Shown here: one piece after another, positions 46,517-57,657 of the stretch
How positions within the stretch are numbered: the first letter of the stretch is position 1
Layout of the letters: the number at the start of each line of letters is the position of its first letter
Source of the DNA: Chaetomium olivaceum
Taxonomy: Eukaryota; Ascomycota; Sordariomycetes; Sordariales; Chaetomiaceae
DNA: 64,000 nucleotides
Assembly: GCA_039881045.1 (NCBI GenBank)
Contig: JAYWVB010000017.1
Span: 372,001-436,000 of the forward strand
Reading direction: 5' to 3'
Made by a program: the position numbers and the translations under genes
The notes under the pieces: model-generated
Told to the model about the DNA's origin: nothing
The model's input: the letters and a program-made list of their open reading frames with translations, nothing else
Databases searched by the model: none

Positions 46517-46610
46517 GCCCGGTTAGCTCAGCTGGTTAGAGCGTCGTACTAATACCGGGAAACCCGTATAAGGTATGCGAAGGTCAACAGTTCAATCCTG
46601 TTACTGGGCA
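46517..46610 (+). tRNA. tRNA-Ile (AAU) with 20-nt intron
   Basis: Full cloverleaf by eye. The acceptor stem GCCCGGT pairs with ACTGGGC plus discriminator A. D-stem GCTC/GAGC; anticodon stem TCGTA/TGCGA; loop CTAATA|A with anticodon AAT; T-stem AACAG/CTGTT with loop TTCAATC. The intron (46555-46574) sits at the canonical 37/38 position and begins CCGGG. Internal promoter: A box TAGCTCAGC (46524-46532) and B box GTTCAATCC (about 46590-46598). A TTTT terminator follows at 46617-46620. Confidence 0.92.
46555..46574 (+). other. tRNA-Ile intron
   Basis: 20 nt between anticodon-loop positions 37 and 38, removed by tRNA endonuclease. Its CCGGGAAACCCG core can form a hairpin. Confidence 0.85.
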
Positions 46611-47021
46611 TTCAACTTTTGTTGATTCGACCAGCTTTTGTCCTCACCATCCGAACTTGGGGCCGACATCACTTTTTCTTTTTTCTTTCCCCTGCATCAA
46701 TAAATTGGCCATCATAGACTTCTTCCAGGCCTATCTATGGTTGAACCATATACGCTGATTACTGGGTAGTTTGGATGAGTACAACAAATACTCCAATATA
46801 AATGAGTCCGGGTGTGAAACCTGACCCGATTTGATGCAGCAAGAACCCCAAAATAATGATTTCATTCTGACCCCCAAGTTCTACAGAGCATGGAGGATAG
46901 GTAGAGAGAATACGGCACCGAACCTCGACTTTCGAACCCGCTCCAGGCGGAAGTTTCCACCAGGCACCGTGTCCGAGATCTGGTCGCAGCCCAACCACCG
47001 GACATCGAATCACCGGACACG
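46611..47021. other. Spacer between tRNA and HTH gene
   Basis: Pol III terminator T-run, then the probable promoter of the next gene; no gene seen. Confidence 0.5.
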
Positions 47022-49272
47022 ATGGCCACGGCTGGCACTGAAGGGGCCCAAGAGCAAAAAAGCAACATTCTTGTTGAACGCGCCAAAGGCAAAGAGCTGA
47101 GACAGGCAAAGCGCATCGAACGCTCCTACACCCGCGAACGCAAGATCGAGGTGCTGATGTATCTTCTGAACCACCGAGTTCCAGATGTCCGCACCCGCAG
47201 GTTCCCCAGTCGCCGCATCGGCCAGCCACATGAGGGAGAGTCAACCCAGCAATCTGCCGTCCACGAGGATTGCGGCGACCATATCTGGTTCCGCGCCCCA
47301 ACCTACTCCGAAGCTTCCGAGTTTTGGAATATTCCGACGCCGACAATCCAGGGATGGTGGGATGCCCGGAAGAAGCTGCTCGAAGGGACCGGCGTTGAAC
47401 TGCCTGAGATGGTAGGGATGGGGGTGACTCCGGTGCCGAGCGATAGACCCCCCAACCGACATCCGGAGCTACGGACCAAGCTCAGGGAGTAGCACAGGGG
47501 GGAAATGAGAAGGGCCAGCTCGGCGAAGCTCCGGCGGCCGGCAACGGGCCGGCATCGACCACGTCCGGACCCGCTCCACCTCCGAACCCTAACCAGAATA
47601 ATCCCCTTCCAGCGAACGGGACATCGGCACCCAACGCCAGCGAGGCACAAACTCCTGCTGCCCAACCGGCACAGACCGGGACCGAGCAGCACCCGGCCGC
47701 CCCCGTTGCCCAACGGCCGCTGGCGAACGTGGCACGACCGCCGCCACCGCCGGCTGCACCGGGGCCCGCTCCTCGCCGGACCATTCCTCAAAAAAGCAAA
47801 GCACCACAAGCTGCGCTTACCCCTCCCCGCCAGCCTTCCGCGCTACCCCCTGCGTTCAATCCAGCACACTATATTGTTGTTTACGTTGGGCCGCCGCCGG
47901 GTCCGATGCCCGGCCAACATTGCATACACCCTGGGGCCATACTACCTGTGGTATACTCCGGCCGAATCTTGGATGGCTGCCAATGAGTTTCGTCTCAGTG
48001 TTCCCCAGTTATCCTCCGGCTCCTGGCTCGCGACCACCGCCGCCACCCCCGGATGCAACATACGTTGGAGGAAAGGTTTACCCCGATCCACCACCTCTTC
48101 CCGGCCAGCATATTCCATACGGGCCACCGGAGCCCCTCCCCCTCCGTACCAAGGCCAACCGGTGATGCCACATGGCCCGCAGCCACCCCCGAATCCGGAT
48201 CTCCCCCCGGCGCCTCACGGAGCACACTCTCCATACGAACACTCAAGCCACTCATCACCACCACAACAAAAACAACAAAAGCAACAACAACAAGCGCCGC
48301 TATGACAGGATGCTCACCCCAGCGATGCCCACCCAGGTCGGCCGCACCCACCGCAAGGTAATCCTGACCCTCCCATGCGGCACATACCACCCCTACAAGT
48401 CCCCTATTTGGGGCCTACAGGCTATCTCACACCTTACGCCCGGCCGAACCTAGCCTCCACCCCACCTCCGCCGGCAGACCCTCCGTTCAACGTTGTATTC
48501 GAAACCGGCCGTCCGCATGCGCCAGCTGTGCAAACACCAGCAGCGCCTGCATCATGAGGCCCACTACTAGCCACCACCACCACCACCACCACCACCACAA
48601 CAACAACAACAACAACAACAACAAACGCGGCGCCACCAAACACGAGGACAGCCGCAGGGCCAGCGCCACCAACAGCAGCCCAGGGCCAGTCCACGCCCGT
48701 GCCCGCGCCACATGGCTCGCAGCCGTCTGCTCAGGCCGGGCCATCCGCATCGGCGACACCGAGCCAACCACCAGCCATAATCGCAACCACCACAACAACA
48801 AGCACAAAAACAACAAGGGCAACAGCACGGGCGGGGATGGGCCAAGACCCGCCTCCGACCTACACACCCGAAGAAAGCGCGCCTGCCGCGCCGGGCGCGC
48901 AGATATCTCCCGGCAGCAGCAGCGGCGGCGGCGGCGGCACAGGAAGGACAACGGAAGCAGCAGCAGCAGCACCAAGAGCCGCCGGAGGAGGAGGAGGAGG
49001 AGGAGGGTGAGCGTACAGAGGACGACGCATCGGCGCCCGAAGACAGGCCGGGCTCGGGCGCGGGCTCGGGCTCCTCCTTTATGTCGCCGCCCAACAACAA
49101 CATGGATCTCGACAGCGATGTGCTGCCCGGCAGCGATGCGGGCGATGCAGTACACGGCCTTGGGGGTGGTGGTACTGGGGGTGGTGGTACTGCTGCTGCT
49201 GCTAGCTCCGATGAAGACGGCGATGAGGGCGATTCGCTCCTTGGGCCGGGGGCGTTGATACCTGCTCCCTGA
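47022..49272 (+). CDS. HTH-like protein with long Pro/Gln-rich tail, frame-broken
   Basis: The N-terminal 150 residues form a clean ORF. A basic start (KELRQAKRIERSYTRERKIE) is followed by VLMYLLNHRVPDVRTR and PTYSEASEFWNIPTPTIQGW, spacing and residues of a helix-turn-helix resembling conserved Sordariomycete proteins of unknown function. The frame then shifts at a C6 run (47448-47453); one extra C joins it to a Pro/Ala/Gln-rich frame open to 47986. Further P/Q/G-rich segments follow in changing frames: 47920-48165, about 48100-48305, 48306-48557, 48558-49010 and 49081-49272. Internal stops occur at 48302-48304 and 48555-48557 although frame 3 stays coding-like across both. The last segment ends in a Gly-rich and acidic tail (SSDEDGDEGDSLLG). 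I infer one gene encoding a DNA-binding or chromatin-associated protein with a disordered tail; exact structure and 3' end are uncertain. Confidence 0.5.
48570..48625. repeat. CAC/CAA trinucleotide repeat
   Basis: Nine consecutive ACC/CAC units followed by about nine CAA units. Depending on frame it encodes polyThr, polyHis-Asn or polyPro-Gln. Confidence 0.9.
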
Positions 49273-49761
49273 ATTTCCTGATCCGCCTGCTGTGTGTGTG
49301 TGTCGCCCGTGACTGCTGCCCAAGGGGACTTGATGCATGCCCTGGCAGGGCACAGGAAAGTATAGGTAATTATAATTATAAGGTTTGAAGTTGTGATTGA
49401 GTGGTCTTGTTTGCTTTAGAGTAAGTGGCGTTTGTAAGAGATACCATCCATGGGGCGACCAAACATAAAGGTTGGGGCAGGGGGTTGTTTACTTCGGCCT
49501 TAGTACGCCAATAATATGCAGTGACATGTTAAACATTTCTTTGCGCTTCAGGACGTAATCAGGGGCTTGTTTACACCTCAGCCAAATTGTAGCAACATGT
49601 CCTTGTATTTTTCTGTGGGATCGCAGTAATAGAGAGGTAGTTCAAGTCCAATTCACATTTTCTAGCCCCGACCCCTTAAACACCAGCAACAGAAAGATTA
49701 TCAACTACCAACATCCAAACCCACTCCCCATCCTATACAACCTCCCCTCACCTCACTCGAA
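49273..49761. other. Intergenic, convergent HTH gene/utp12
   Basis: 3' flanks of two convergent genes; TATAATTATAAT near 49368-49380 could act in 3'-end formation. No gene seen. Confidence 0.5.
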
Positions 49762-52725
49762 CTACGAAACATCCACAAACCCCCTCTTCCTCCCCCCACC
49801 CTCCTCCTTCCCGGCCTCCCAATTCTCATCCACATATTCCTTCACGCTCTGCTCGCGCATCTGCATGCCCACGACCCTCAGCGCCGCAATATTATACCCC
49901 ATCTCGTCCTTCTGGCGGCGCAGGGCGCGGCGCAGGTGAGCACGAATGGCCTCGAGCATGGCGCGCATGGTGCGGCTGGCGACGACCTGGCGGTGGTGGG
50001 TCTTGAGCATGAAGAAAAGGATGCGGCAGGTCAGGGGCACGTTCATCTCGCGCGCCGCAAAGAGGTCGAGGAAGGTGAAAAGCGCGGGGACGGCTGCGAA
50101 GGGGAGCACGAGCAGCGCGTCGTGCAGGGCGGAGGCTTTGATCCGCTGCAGCGTGTTCAGCACGTAAGCTTCGGCGGTGATGTTGCCGAGGGCGATGAAG
50201 ATGGGGTTGCGCTGCGGTGGTGCGATGGATGGGTTGGTTTGCTTTGCGTCGCGCCACTCGCGCAGGGTGTTGAGGTCCGCCATGCCCAGCTCGAGAGCCT
50301 CGGCAATGCGCTCGCCGGCCATGAGCGTCTCGACGGTCTGTTTAGAAGCGGCGGCGACTTCGCGGTCCTGGTCCTGCTCGTCGGGGTCCTGTTCCAAGGA
50401 GGTGGTAAGGGTGGATTCATAAAGCTCTTCAAGCTCTTTCTCGCGTTCTTCTTCGAGGAAGATCTGTTCGTCGGTTTCTTGCCACACGCGGATGCTCTTG
50501 TCGTGGCTGGCCGAGATGAGGGTGTTGCCGGCGTGGCTAACGGCAAGGGCCCAGATCTCGCCGTGGTGGCCGTCAATGCGCTGAATCTGCTCAAACTTGT
50601 CGGCGTCCCAGTATTTGATGGTGCGGTCCTTGCTGGCGCTGAAGAAGTGGTGGCCATTTCCGTCCGAGTTGTGCGGGATGAAAGCGACCTGCAAGATACT
50701 GTCCTGGTGGCCGAAGAGGGCTTTGTGGCAATCACCAAAGTCGAGACCCCAGATTCGGATGTTCTTGTCGGCGGAGCTGGTCACGATGAGCTTGCTGTCG
50801 TACGAAATGTCCATGCTGAGCACGGGCAGTTTGTGGCCGTAAAGGTTGAGGTAAAGTTTCAAGCTGTCGACGAAGAAGACTTTGACGGTGCTGTCGAGCA
50901 GAGCGACGGCTATCAATTTTGCGTCAGGGGAGAAGCGCAGGCTGAGAATGTCGTCGGCAACCTTGAGAATCCTCGATTGCACGAGCTTCAGTTTTGGTGT
51001 TGTCCTCGTCGTGCCCAGTACTTGCTCTTGGACAATCTTGAAGTCCCAGAACTTGGCCGTCTTATCGGCGCCGCCAGATACCACCGACTTGCCGTCTGGG
51101 TGGACTTGTAGCGACCAGATGGCATGGCCCTCATGCGCGTCGACTGTCTCCAACAACGCTGCCGAGGCGACGTCGTATAGTTGGAGCTCTCCCTCCTTGG
51201 TGCCCACAACCACCACCTTGTCTCCCGGGAGGAAGGCACAGCAGAGCGCGTAACCGCACTCAAACGTCCGAATGCAGGCTTGGGTCTTTACATTCCAGAT
51301 CTTCAGAGAGCCGTTTGCGGCGGAAGCCAGCATCTTGTCGTCGGAGCTGATGGATAGGGAGCGGATATCTGTGCGGTGGCCTGGGAGATCAACACCCAAG
51401 GCCTTGTTGTAATCCGGGACATCGCCCTTTGACTTGAGCTTGTCTCTTCCGACAATTGTATACAGCTCGAGTAGGTTATTTGTCGACCCAACGAGCAGTT
51501 GCAAATCCTTTTTCCCTTGGCTGGTCGCCCAGTCGACTGACCTAACCTTGCCTGTTGTTCTGACGATGACATGTTGCACCACCACGTCGGAGATATCGGC
51601 CTGGGTGATGTCGTCGGCTTTATCGTCGGCATCGTCCATCTCCTGATCCCATCTGTCTTCTTGTCCTTGGCCAGCTTCTCTCTCCTCCTCTTCTTCTTCC
51701 TCGCTAGGCTCTTCTTGACCTCGGCTTCGTTCCGTATCCTCCAAATCTCGACCGACTTCTCGACTCCGTGTACTGCGAAATAGTCGCGTCGTGGGTGGAA
51801 AATCACTTCAACTGCCCTCTCCTTGCTATTCCGGTGCAATGTCCCCCTATCTCGGAGAAAGTTGATGGATTGTGAAAGATCGACTTTTTGCGCAGACGAC
51901 GCCAGAGCAGCCACATCCAGCGCCCATACCGTCATCTCGCCGTCGTTGCCTGCCGTAACGCATGCGTTAAAGTCAGGGGTCACGCCCAACGCCCAGCACT
52001 CGCCATTTGTTTGCGCAACATGTGTCTCGATGCAATGGCGCGAAGTGAGATCCCAGAGTTTGATGAGCGCATCCTTCCCGGTCGTTAGGAGGAACCCCTC
52101 GGCTGCCTCCGTATCGACTGCCATCAAGGCCTGCTCCTCCTCGCCCTCTCCCTCTAATACCGGTTCCGGTTCGACGAAGTGTAGCCCCGTCACCTGGTCC
52201 TTGTGCCCACGCAATTTGTATTGCCCAACCTCGGCGACGAGATCCCAGACGATGACATCGGTGTCCTTGGCGCCACTGGCGAGGCGCACGCCCGTCTTGT
52301 CGAAGGCGAGGATGGTGATGGCCGACTTGTGTCCGTTGAAGCTCACCACCGAGGTGGCAATCTTGCTGTCCCAAATGCGAATGCTGCCATCTTCGTAGCC
52401 CACCGCGAAAACATCCGGGTCGGTCCTGCTCTGGGCGATGGCCGTCACCTTGGCCCTGCAGTTCTCATCCCGCCAGCGGCTTAGCAGCTCACCCTTCTTG
52501 ATGTCCCACACAAGAACCTCCTCATTGGCGGCAACTATAGCCTGGCCGGAACCGGTGCCCGCCTTACCCCTAGATGACCAAACGAGGTTCGAATTGGTGG
52601 ATGCGACGACGCCGAACGATTTCGAGGGTTCGAACTTGCTAGAGAAGTTAGAGAATGAGTATGGGCGTCGAAAATATGGGCTATATCGGGGCTAGGTTAA
52701 CAACGTACAGATAGGATTTGACCAT
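49762..52725 (-). CDS. utp12: U3 snoRNP protein Utp12/Dip2 (one frame break)
   Basis: WD40 protein of the UTP-B subcomplex of the SSU processome, acting in 18S rRNA processing in the nucleolus; ortholog of human WDR3. Exon 1 is 17 nt (52725-52709, MVKSY plus two bases). Intron 52639-52708 has GTACGT and CTAG; exon 2 runs 52638-49762. About 964 aa, matching the family. Two WD40 propellers are visible, with repeats ending in IRIWDSK, VIVWDLV, LIKLWDL, MTVWALD, LKIWNVK, AKFWDF, IRIWGLD, IKYWDAD and IRVWQE. The C-terminal Utp12 domain reads LPFAAVPALFTFLDLFAARE and RILFFMLKTHHRQVVAS. The N- and C-terminal parts lie in different frames, joined at 51648-51650 (CCC on plus). One more G on the coding strand gives KKTDGDQEMDDADD, so the break is probably a sequence error. 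Confidence 0.93.
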
Positions 52726-53121
52726 GTTGGCGAACGGGCAATGTCAACTTCCAATCCAACTGCAAACCCGTGTCAGTCGCTCTCAATGCGTCCTGCCGTC
52801 GCGCACTCGGTGGGATGTTCACCTTCAACTTTTTTTGGCAGCGATAAGATAAGGCAGAAGGGTCCGCCAAGGAGCGCCAGGGGAGCGCACGAGCCACAAC
52901 TGCCCCAAGGTTCTGTGGCTCACACCTCAATGCGGGGCAAGTTACAGCTTCAGGGGACCAGGGGCTCTGGCAGCCTTCCCGCCACAACCTGGAACTGGAA
53001 CGTCAGCTCTCACCCACCTGTTGATGGTAGCGGCCCCACCACAGCTGCGCCGACAACTACGACTCGACCTCTACCAGACGACATCCCACGAGCACACCAT
53101 TGGACCGACTGATAGTTCAAG
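52726..53121. promoter_or_regulatory. Probable bidirectional promoter utp12/arc35
   Basis: 396 bp between divergent start codons of two essential genes; no specific sites called. Confidence 0.6.
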
Positions 53122-54351
53122 ATGCTGTTGCTCGACTACCAGAATGTGCTGATACAGTCGGTGTTCACGGAGCGCTTCTCCGGGTGAGTTCTGGTCTTAC
53201 CTTACTCTAGCATGCGCCCATGGACGACGCTGACCTCCTCCTCCTTGCGCCCGACGACCAGAGCACCGCCCGTATCCATCGATCAGACCGTCTCCGACTT
53301 CGATGGCGTCACTTTCCACATCTCGACCCCCGAGTCAAAGACCAAGATCCTGGTCTCCATCCAGATCCGCTGCTTCCAAGACTTGTTGCGTTATGGCGCC
53401 GAGGAAGTGCTCAACCGCGAGTATGGGTCCTACGTTGTCCCTCCAGAGCCGGGCTTCGACTTTTCCATATTGATCGACCTGGAGAATCTCCCCGCCGAGC
53501 AGGGTTGGTACTATCACCGCTATACGACTCGCACGCGCTGACAGTGGTGGCAGAGGCTCGAGACGAGCTAATCAAGAGCATCTCTCTGCTTAAACGCAAC
53601 GCCATGGCCGCCCCGTTCGAGCAGGCTTACCAGGAGCACTATCACCTGAAGCAGGAAGCGGCCAAGTTTACTTCTGAGGAGGCACCCCAGGGCGTGCGCG
53701 AGGGCGGCGAAGTCAAGGCGATCCACTACCGCGAGGAAGAGGCCATCTACGTCAAGGCCAGCCACGACCGTGTCACCGTCATCTTCAGCACTATCTTCAG
53801 GGAAGAGACCGACCGCGTGTTTGGCAAGGTCTTTATCCAGGAGTTTGTCGACGCCCGCCGCCGCGCCATCCAGAACGCGCCCCAGGTGCTGTTCCGCAAC
53901 GACCCACCGCTAGAGCTCCAGGGTGTGCCTGGCGTGAAGAACACCGGCACCGGCGAAATTGGTTACGTAACATTTGGTATGCACCTATGTCAAATTGGAG
54001 TGGGCTCGCTTCTAACAGCGTCAAGTTCTCTTCCCCCGCCACCTCACGCCTCAGCGGATGCCCGATGTCATCTCACATATCCAAACCTTCCGCGACTATT
54101 TCCACTACCACATCAAGGCTTCCAAGGTATGTACGTCTATTGAAGATGCATTAACGTGGCTAACTTGTCTAGGCATACATCCACTCCCGCATGAGACGGC
54201 GGACGGCAGACTTCCTCCAGGGTGAGCCGCTTGTATTCCTCGATTACTCCTCAAAGTTAACCGTGTTCCAGTTCTCCGCAGAGCCAGGCCAGACAGCGAA
54301 GAAAAGGAGCGCAAGACAGCAAGCGGGAGGACCTTCAAGGCGGGGAGCTAA
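53122..54351 (+). CDS. arc35: Arp2/3 complex subunit 2 (ARPC2/p35)
   Basis: Scaffold subunit of the Arp2/3 actin-nucleating complex, at cortical actin patches and hyphal tips. Six exons: 53122-53183, 53262-53503, 53554-53976, 54026-54126, 54173-54221, 54272-54351; introns 46-78 nt with GT-AG. The joins restore known family sequence (FSG|APPVSIDQT, LPAEQ|EARDELIKSISLLKR, YVTF|VLFPRHLTPQRM, DFLQ|VLRRARP). The product is 318 aa, the usual size. Motifs include FDGVTFHISTPESKTKILVS, LLKRNAMAAPFEQAY and the basic C-terminus EEKERKTASGRTF. All phases agree and no defects are seen. Confidence 0.95.
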
Positions 54352-54639
54352 ACAACTTCCAGCATGCATGTATAGACGAACGACGAATGATGATAGCCTG
54401 CGCCAATACAACAAAAGTACTCATGACTACTTTGCTGCTCCTAGCCAATTTACTGTCTTATTCCTGTAAAGAACTACTAACGAACCAGCCATCAGTTCCT
54501 CAACCACCGACCAACAACGTCACCCAACCTAGTACCCCCCTCGAATCCGAAACGCCAGATAACATACCCAACCTCCACCAAGCATCGATAAACATCCCGA
54601 TCCACTAAAAGAAACCTCTAATAACACCACGGCCTCGCC
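54352..54639. other. Convergent spacer arc35/BVMO
   Basis: 288 bp of shared 3' flank; no gene. Confidence 0.5.
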
Positions 54640-56727
54640 TTATAGTGCTCGTTCTCTTCCGGCTCCCCCCTCCACCGGCACCTGCACCTCCCCGGGATTG
54701 ATATACCACGACGCATCCCCACCACCAACCTGCGTCTCACTACTCCCATTCCCCATCCACCTCAACCCATTCTTCCCTCCCCCATCATCCACCCCCTCAT
54801 AAACCCAATCCTCCCACCTCGGCGCCCTCAGCGCCTCCAGCGCATGCAGCGTCGACCCCGGCCACAACCCCACCACCTTGGCCCCCCTCCTATACCAACT
54901 CCGACACCCATCCACATACACCGTCCTCTCAAAATACGCATCCGCATACCCCATAAAATCCTGCACCCGCTCCCGCCGCGGCTCCATGCACGCATAGTCC
55001 TCCCGCTGCAGCTTCCGCACGCACCCCACCACGTACCCCACCGCGGCCTCCAGCATGGCCGTCAGGCTGCCCGAGCCGATGGCGCTGTTGGGGCCGAAGA
55101 GCATGAAGAGGTTGGGGAAGCGGTCCACGGCCAGGGAGAGGTAGCTTTCTGGGCGGTGCTGCCAGCGGGTGGAGGGGGGAGGGAGAGCCGGCCGTGGATG
55201 GGGAAGGGCGGGGCTGTGGAGACGAGGTAGCCCGTGGCGCAGACTAGGACGTCCATTTCATGGGTGGCTGTGAGGGGGGTTGTGGTGGTGGTGGTGGTGG
55301 TGGTGGTGATGCCCGAGGGGGTGAGTTCGGTGATGGGGTCGCTGACGACGGTGACGTTGGGCTCGAGCAGCGCTTCGAGGAAGCCTTTTCCTGGTGTCAG
55401 GCGGCGGCAGCCCGGTGCGAAGGAGGGGATCAGTAGGGAGAGGAGGTCGGGCCGGGTGTGGAGCTTGGCGTGCATCGCTTGGTGGAAGGCCGTCTGGCAC
55501 TCCTGCTGCATGGCCGTGCCGCGGATGGTGCTGTCGTGGATGAGGTTGCCGCCGGTTTCGAAGACCTTGCGCAGCTTGAAGAAGGCGTCGGGGTCGGTGG
55601 CGAGCTTGTGGCGTTGTTCGGGGGAGACTGGAGGAGTGAGTCAGTTATGGCATGCTGCGGGAGGGACAAGGTGATGATGGCTTACATGCTGTGTCGGAGG
55701 GGTCTAGGCCTAACTCGGTCATGCCTTGATCTCCGAAGGCGGAAGAAATCCAGGTTGGCGACCGCATGAAACAGGTAAGTTGGGCACCCTTGATCTTTTG
55801 CAAGCTGGGGATGATCTGGATAGCGCTTGAGCCGTTGCCGACGATCCCGATCCGCTTGTTGCGGAAGTCATAACTGTCATGGTTTAGTTGAGTATACTCT
55901 CAGCCTGGTGTGTACGAGTCCCCACCTGGTATCCCAGTCCCCTGAGTGCATGACCTTCCCTTGGAACTTGTCAAGCCCGGGTATGTCTGGCCATGAGATG
56001 TTGCTAAGCTGCCCACGGGCTGTGATCAAAACATTTGCTACGTCCTCCAAAGCGTCTCCGGTGGCAATGTTGGTAACTTTGATCCTCCTGCTCCTCGTTA
56101 GTCTAGTGATTATGGACTTAATAAAAAGGACTGAACGCACCATTTCTTTTCGGTATTATCCCACTCGCAGTGCTCAACCTGGTGGCGCGTCTTGATGAAC
56201 CTCGTTGCCCCAAATCTCTCGGCCACATCTTGGAGATACTGTTGAATCTCGGCCCCAGGAGCATATAAATCACTCCAGTTTGGGTTGGGGGCGAAGGTGT
56301 ACTGGTACGAGTGGGCTTCGGAAATCAGTTAACTGTCTGAGGCCTCAACCCTTGAATAAACCACTTACACGGGATGTCGCAGGCAACTCCTTAAGTGGAA
56401 GTCAGTCTTCATCAAGCCACTATACCTAATCAAAAATATAGCTCTTACCAGGATACTTGTTCAGCCACCTGGAGTTATTAGTAACAGTCTGTCTGTACAA
56501 AAAGGGGGCTCATACCAAACTCCGCCGACGCCGTCGTTCTTCTCGTAGACCACCAACTCTACATTTCTCAGTCGTTCGGGAATTCTGATAGCAGCTAAGA
56601 TACCAGAAAAGCCGGCCCCAACCACGACTACCTTGAGTGGTCTTAGGTTTTCGATGGGGGCCTCCTTGATGGTGAACCGCTCGCCCAAGTTACGGGCGTA
56701 GCCCTCCTCGGTTGGCATTTCGCCCAT
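54640..56727 (-). CDS. Baeyer-Villiger-type flavin monooxygenase (one frame break)
   Basis: FAD/NADPH-dependent monooxygenase of the BVMO class, which inserts oxygen next to ketone carbonyls; the natural substrate is unknown. Seven exons (minus): 56727-56516, 56468-56449 (20 nt), 56389-56369 (21 nt), 56317-56141, 56084-55926, 55873-55686, 55627-54640. The FAD Rossmann motif VVVVGAGFSGILAAIR is near residue 33. The BVMO fingerprint FQGKVMHSGDWD spans the exon 5 end, the second Rossmann motif is IGIVGNGSSAIQ (NADPH), and LLVCATGY-type ATG is seen as VLVCATGYLVS. The last exon continues in another frame after a run of six G at 55174-55179. One extra base yields LPPSTRWQHRPESYLSLAV and leads to FMLFGPNSAIGSGSL. 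It lies among housekeeping genes, so there is no biosynthetic-cluster context. Confidence 0.87.
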
Positions 56728-57657
56728 CGTGTCTGTCGTGTCGGTTTACTGTTATCCGTGTTTTGTGGTCCTGTTGAAGCGTATGGTTTCGTCAACTACC
56801 TGAATCAAAATGATAATCTATTTCCCGACAATAAGTAGTGAGGCCAGGGAACATTCCAAGCTCCCGTCCGACCACTTTCGGGCTGAAGCCAAAGTGCCAT
56901 ACATATACATCAAACTTCCGGGACCTCATGTTACACCACCCATATATACCGTATATCGAGCCATGGATCTAGACCACGCTCAGTACCGGGTCAAATACCC
57001 GACGCAGTAACCGCCGACCGGCCATCGACTCAGATGCCGGGTGTCACAGCAGCGAGGGGCAGCAGACCCCGTCTACCGTCTCAATATCGTAAGAGCTGAC
57101 ACATGAGTCCAACGTGGTTCCCCCCCTCCCGAGCTTGAACGCTAACCGCTTCCGGGCTAATCCCTTGCCTCACGGGTGAGCAGTTGGCCGGTTTGACGAC
57201 GAGCTCATACTATGATTAGTTAGGGGCATTGCCCCCTCTGAGTGGTGACTGTGGAGTCGAGTGTGAGGAGTTTCCCCAGATCTTGGCCATCCTAGTTCCC
57301 CCGTAACTGCCGATTCGCCGGCAGGACGATGAGGACGGCAAAGCACATCCGTGTGAGCCAGTGGAGATATCATTCGGTTGCCCGGTGCACTGGAGAGAAT
57401 GCAGTTTCATGTATTGCCATGTATTAACGCCTTCTATGGGGGAGGCTATGTAATAGTGATTCATCTATAATTCACAAAACTGCTTCGACACACCATGCGG
57501 CCGGTACCGGCCGTTCTTTCTGCCACCACCTCAACTTTCTTTCTTCTTTTCTTCTTTTCCCAGGAGGACCGAACGCAAATGGGTATCATGGTAATGATAT
57601 GCGCCAGGCAATGCAGCGAATGAGTGGATCAAGGGCAGCGCAGGCAAAGAAACAACA
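56728..57657. other. Intergenic 0.9 kb upstream of BVMO
   Basis: Promoter of the BVMO gene and 3' flank of the CCCH gene. A TATATACATATA-like AT stretch lies near 56902-56950. No gene seen. Confidence 0.5.

Noticed and set aside
49936..51111. Plus-strand 391-codon ORF
   Set aside because: Antisense shadow of the Utp12 WD40 region.
53504..53553. Frameshift in arc35
   Set aside because: It is a normal 50-nt intron (GTTGGT, branch GCTGAC, GGCAG) that restores PAEQ|EARDEL exactly.
54640..56727. BVMO as part of a secondary-metabolite cluster or transferred island
   Set aside because: Neighbours are housekeeping genes (arc35, CCCH protein), and its intron style and codon use match them; no partner enzyme is nearby.
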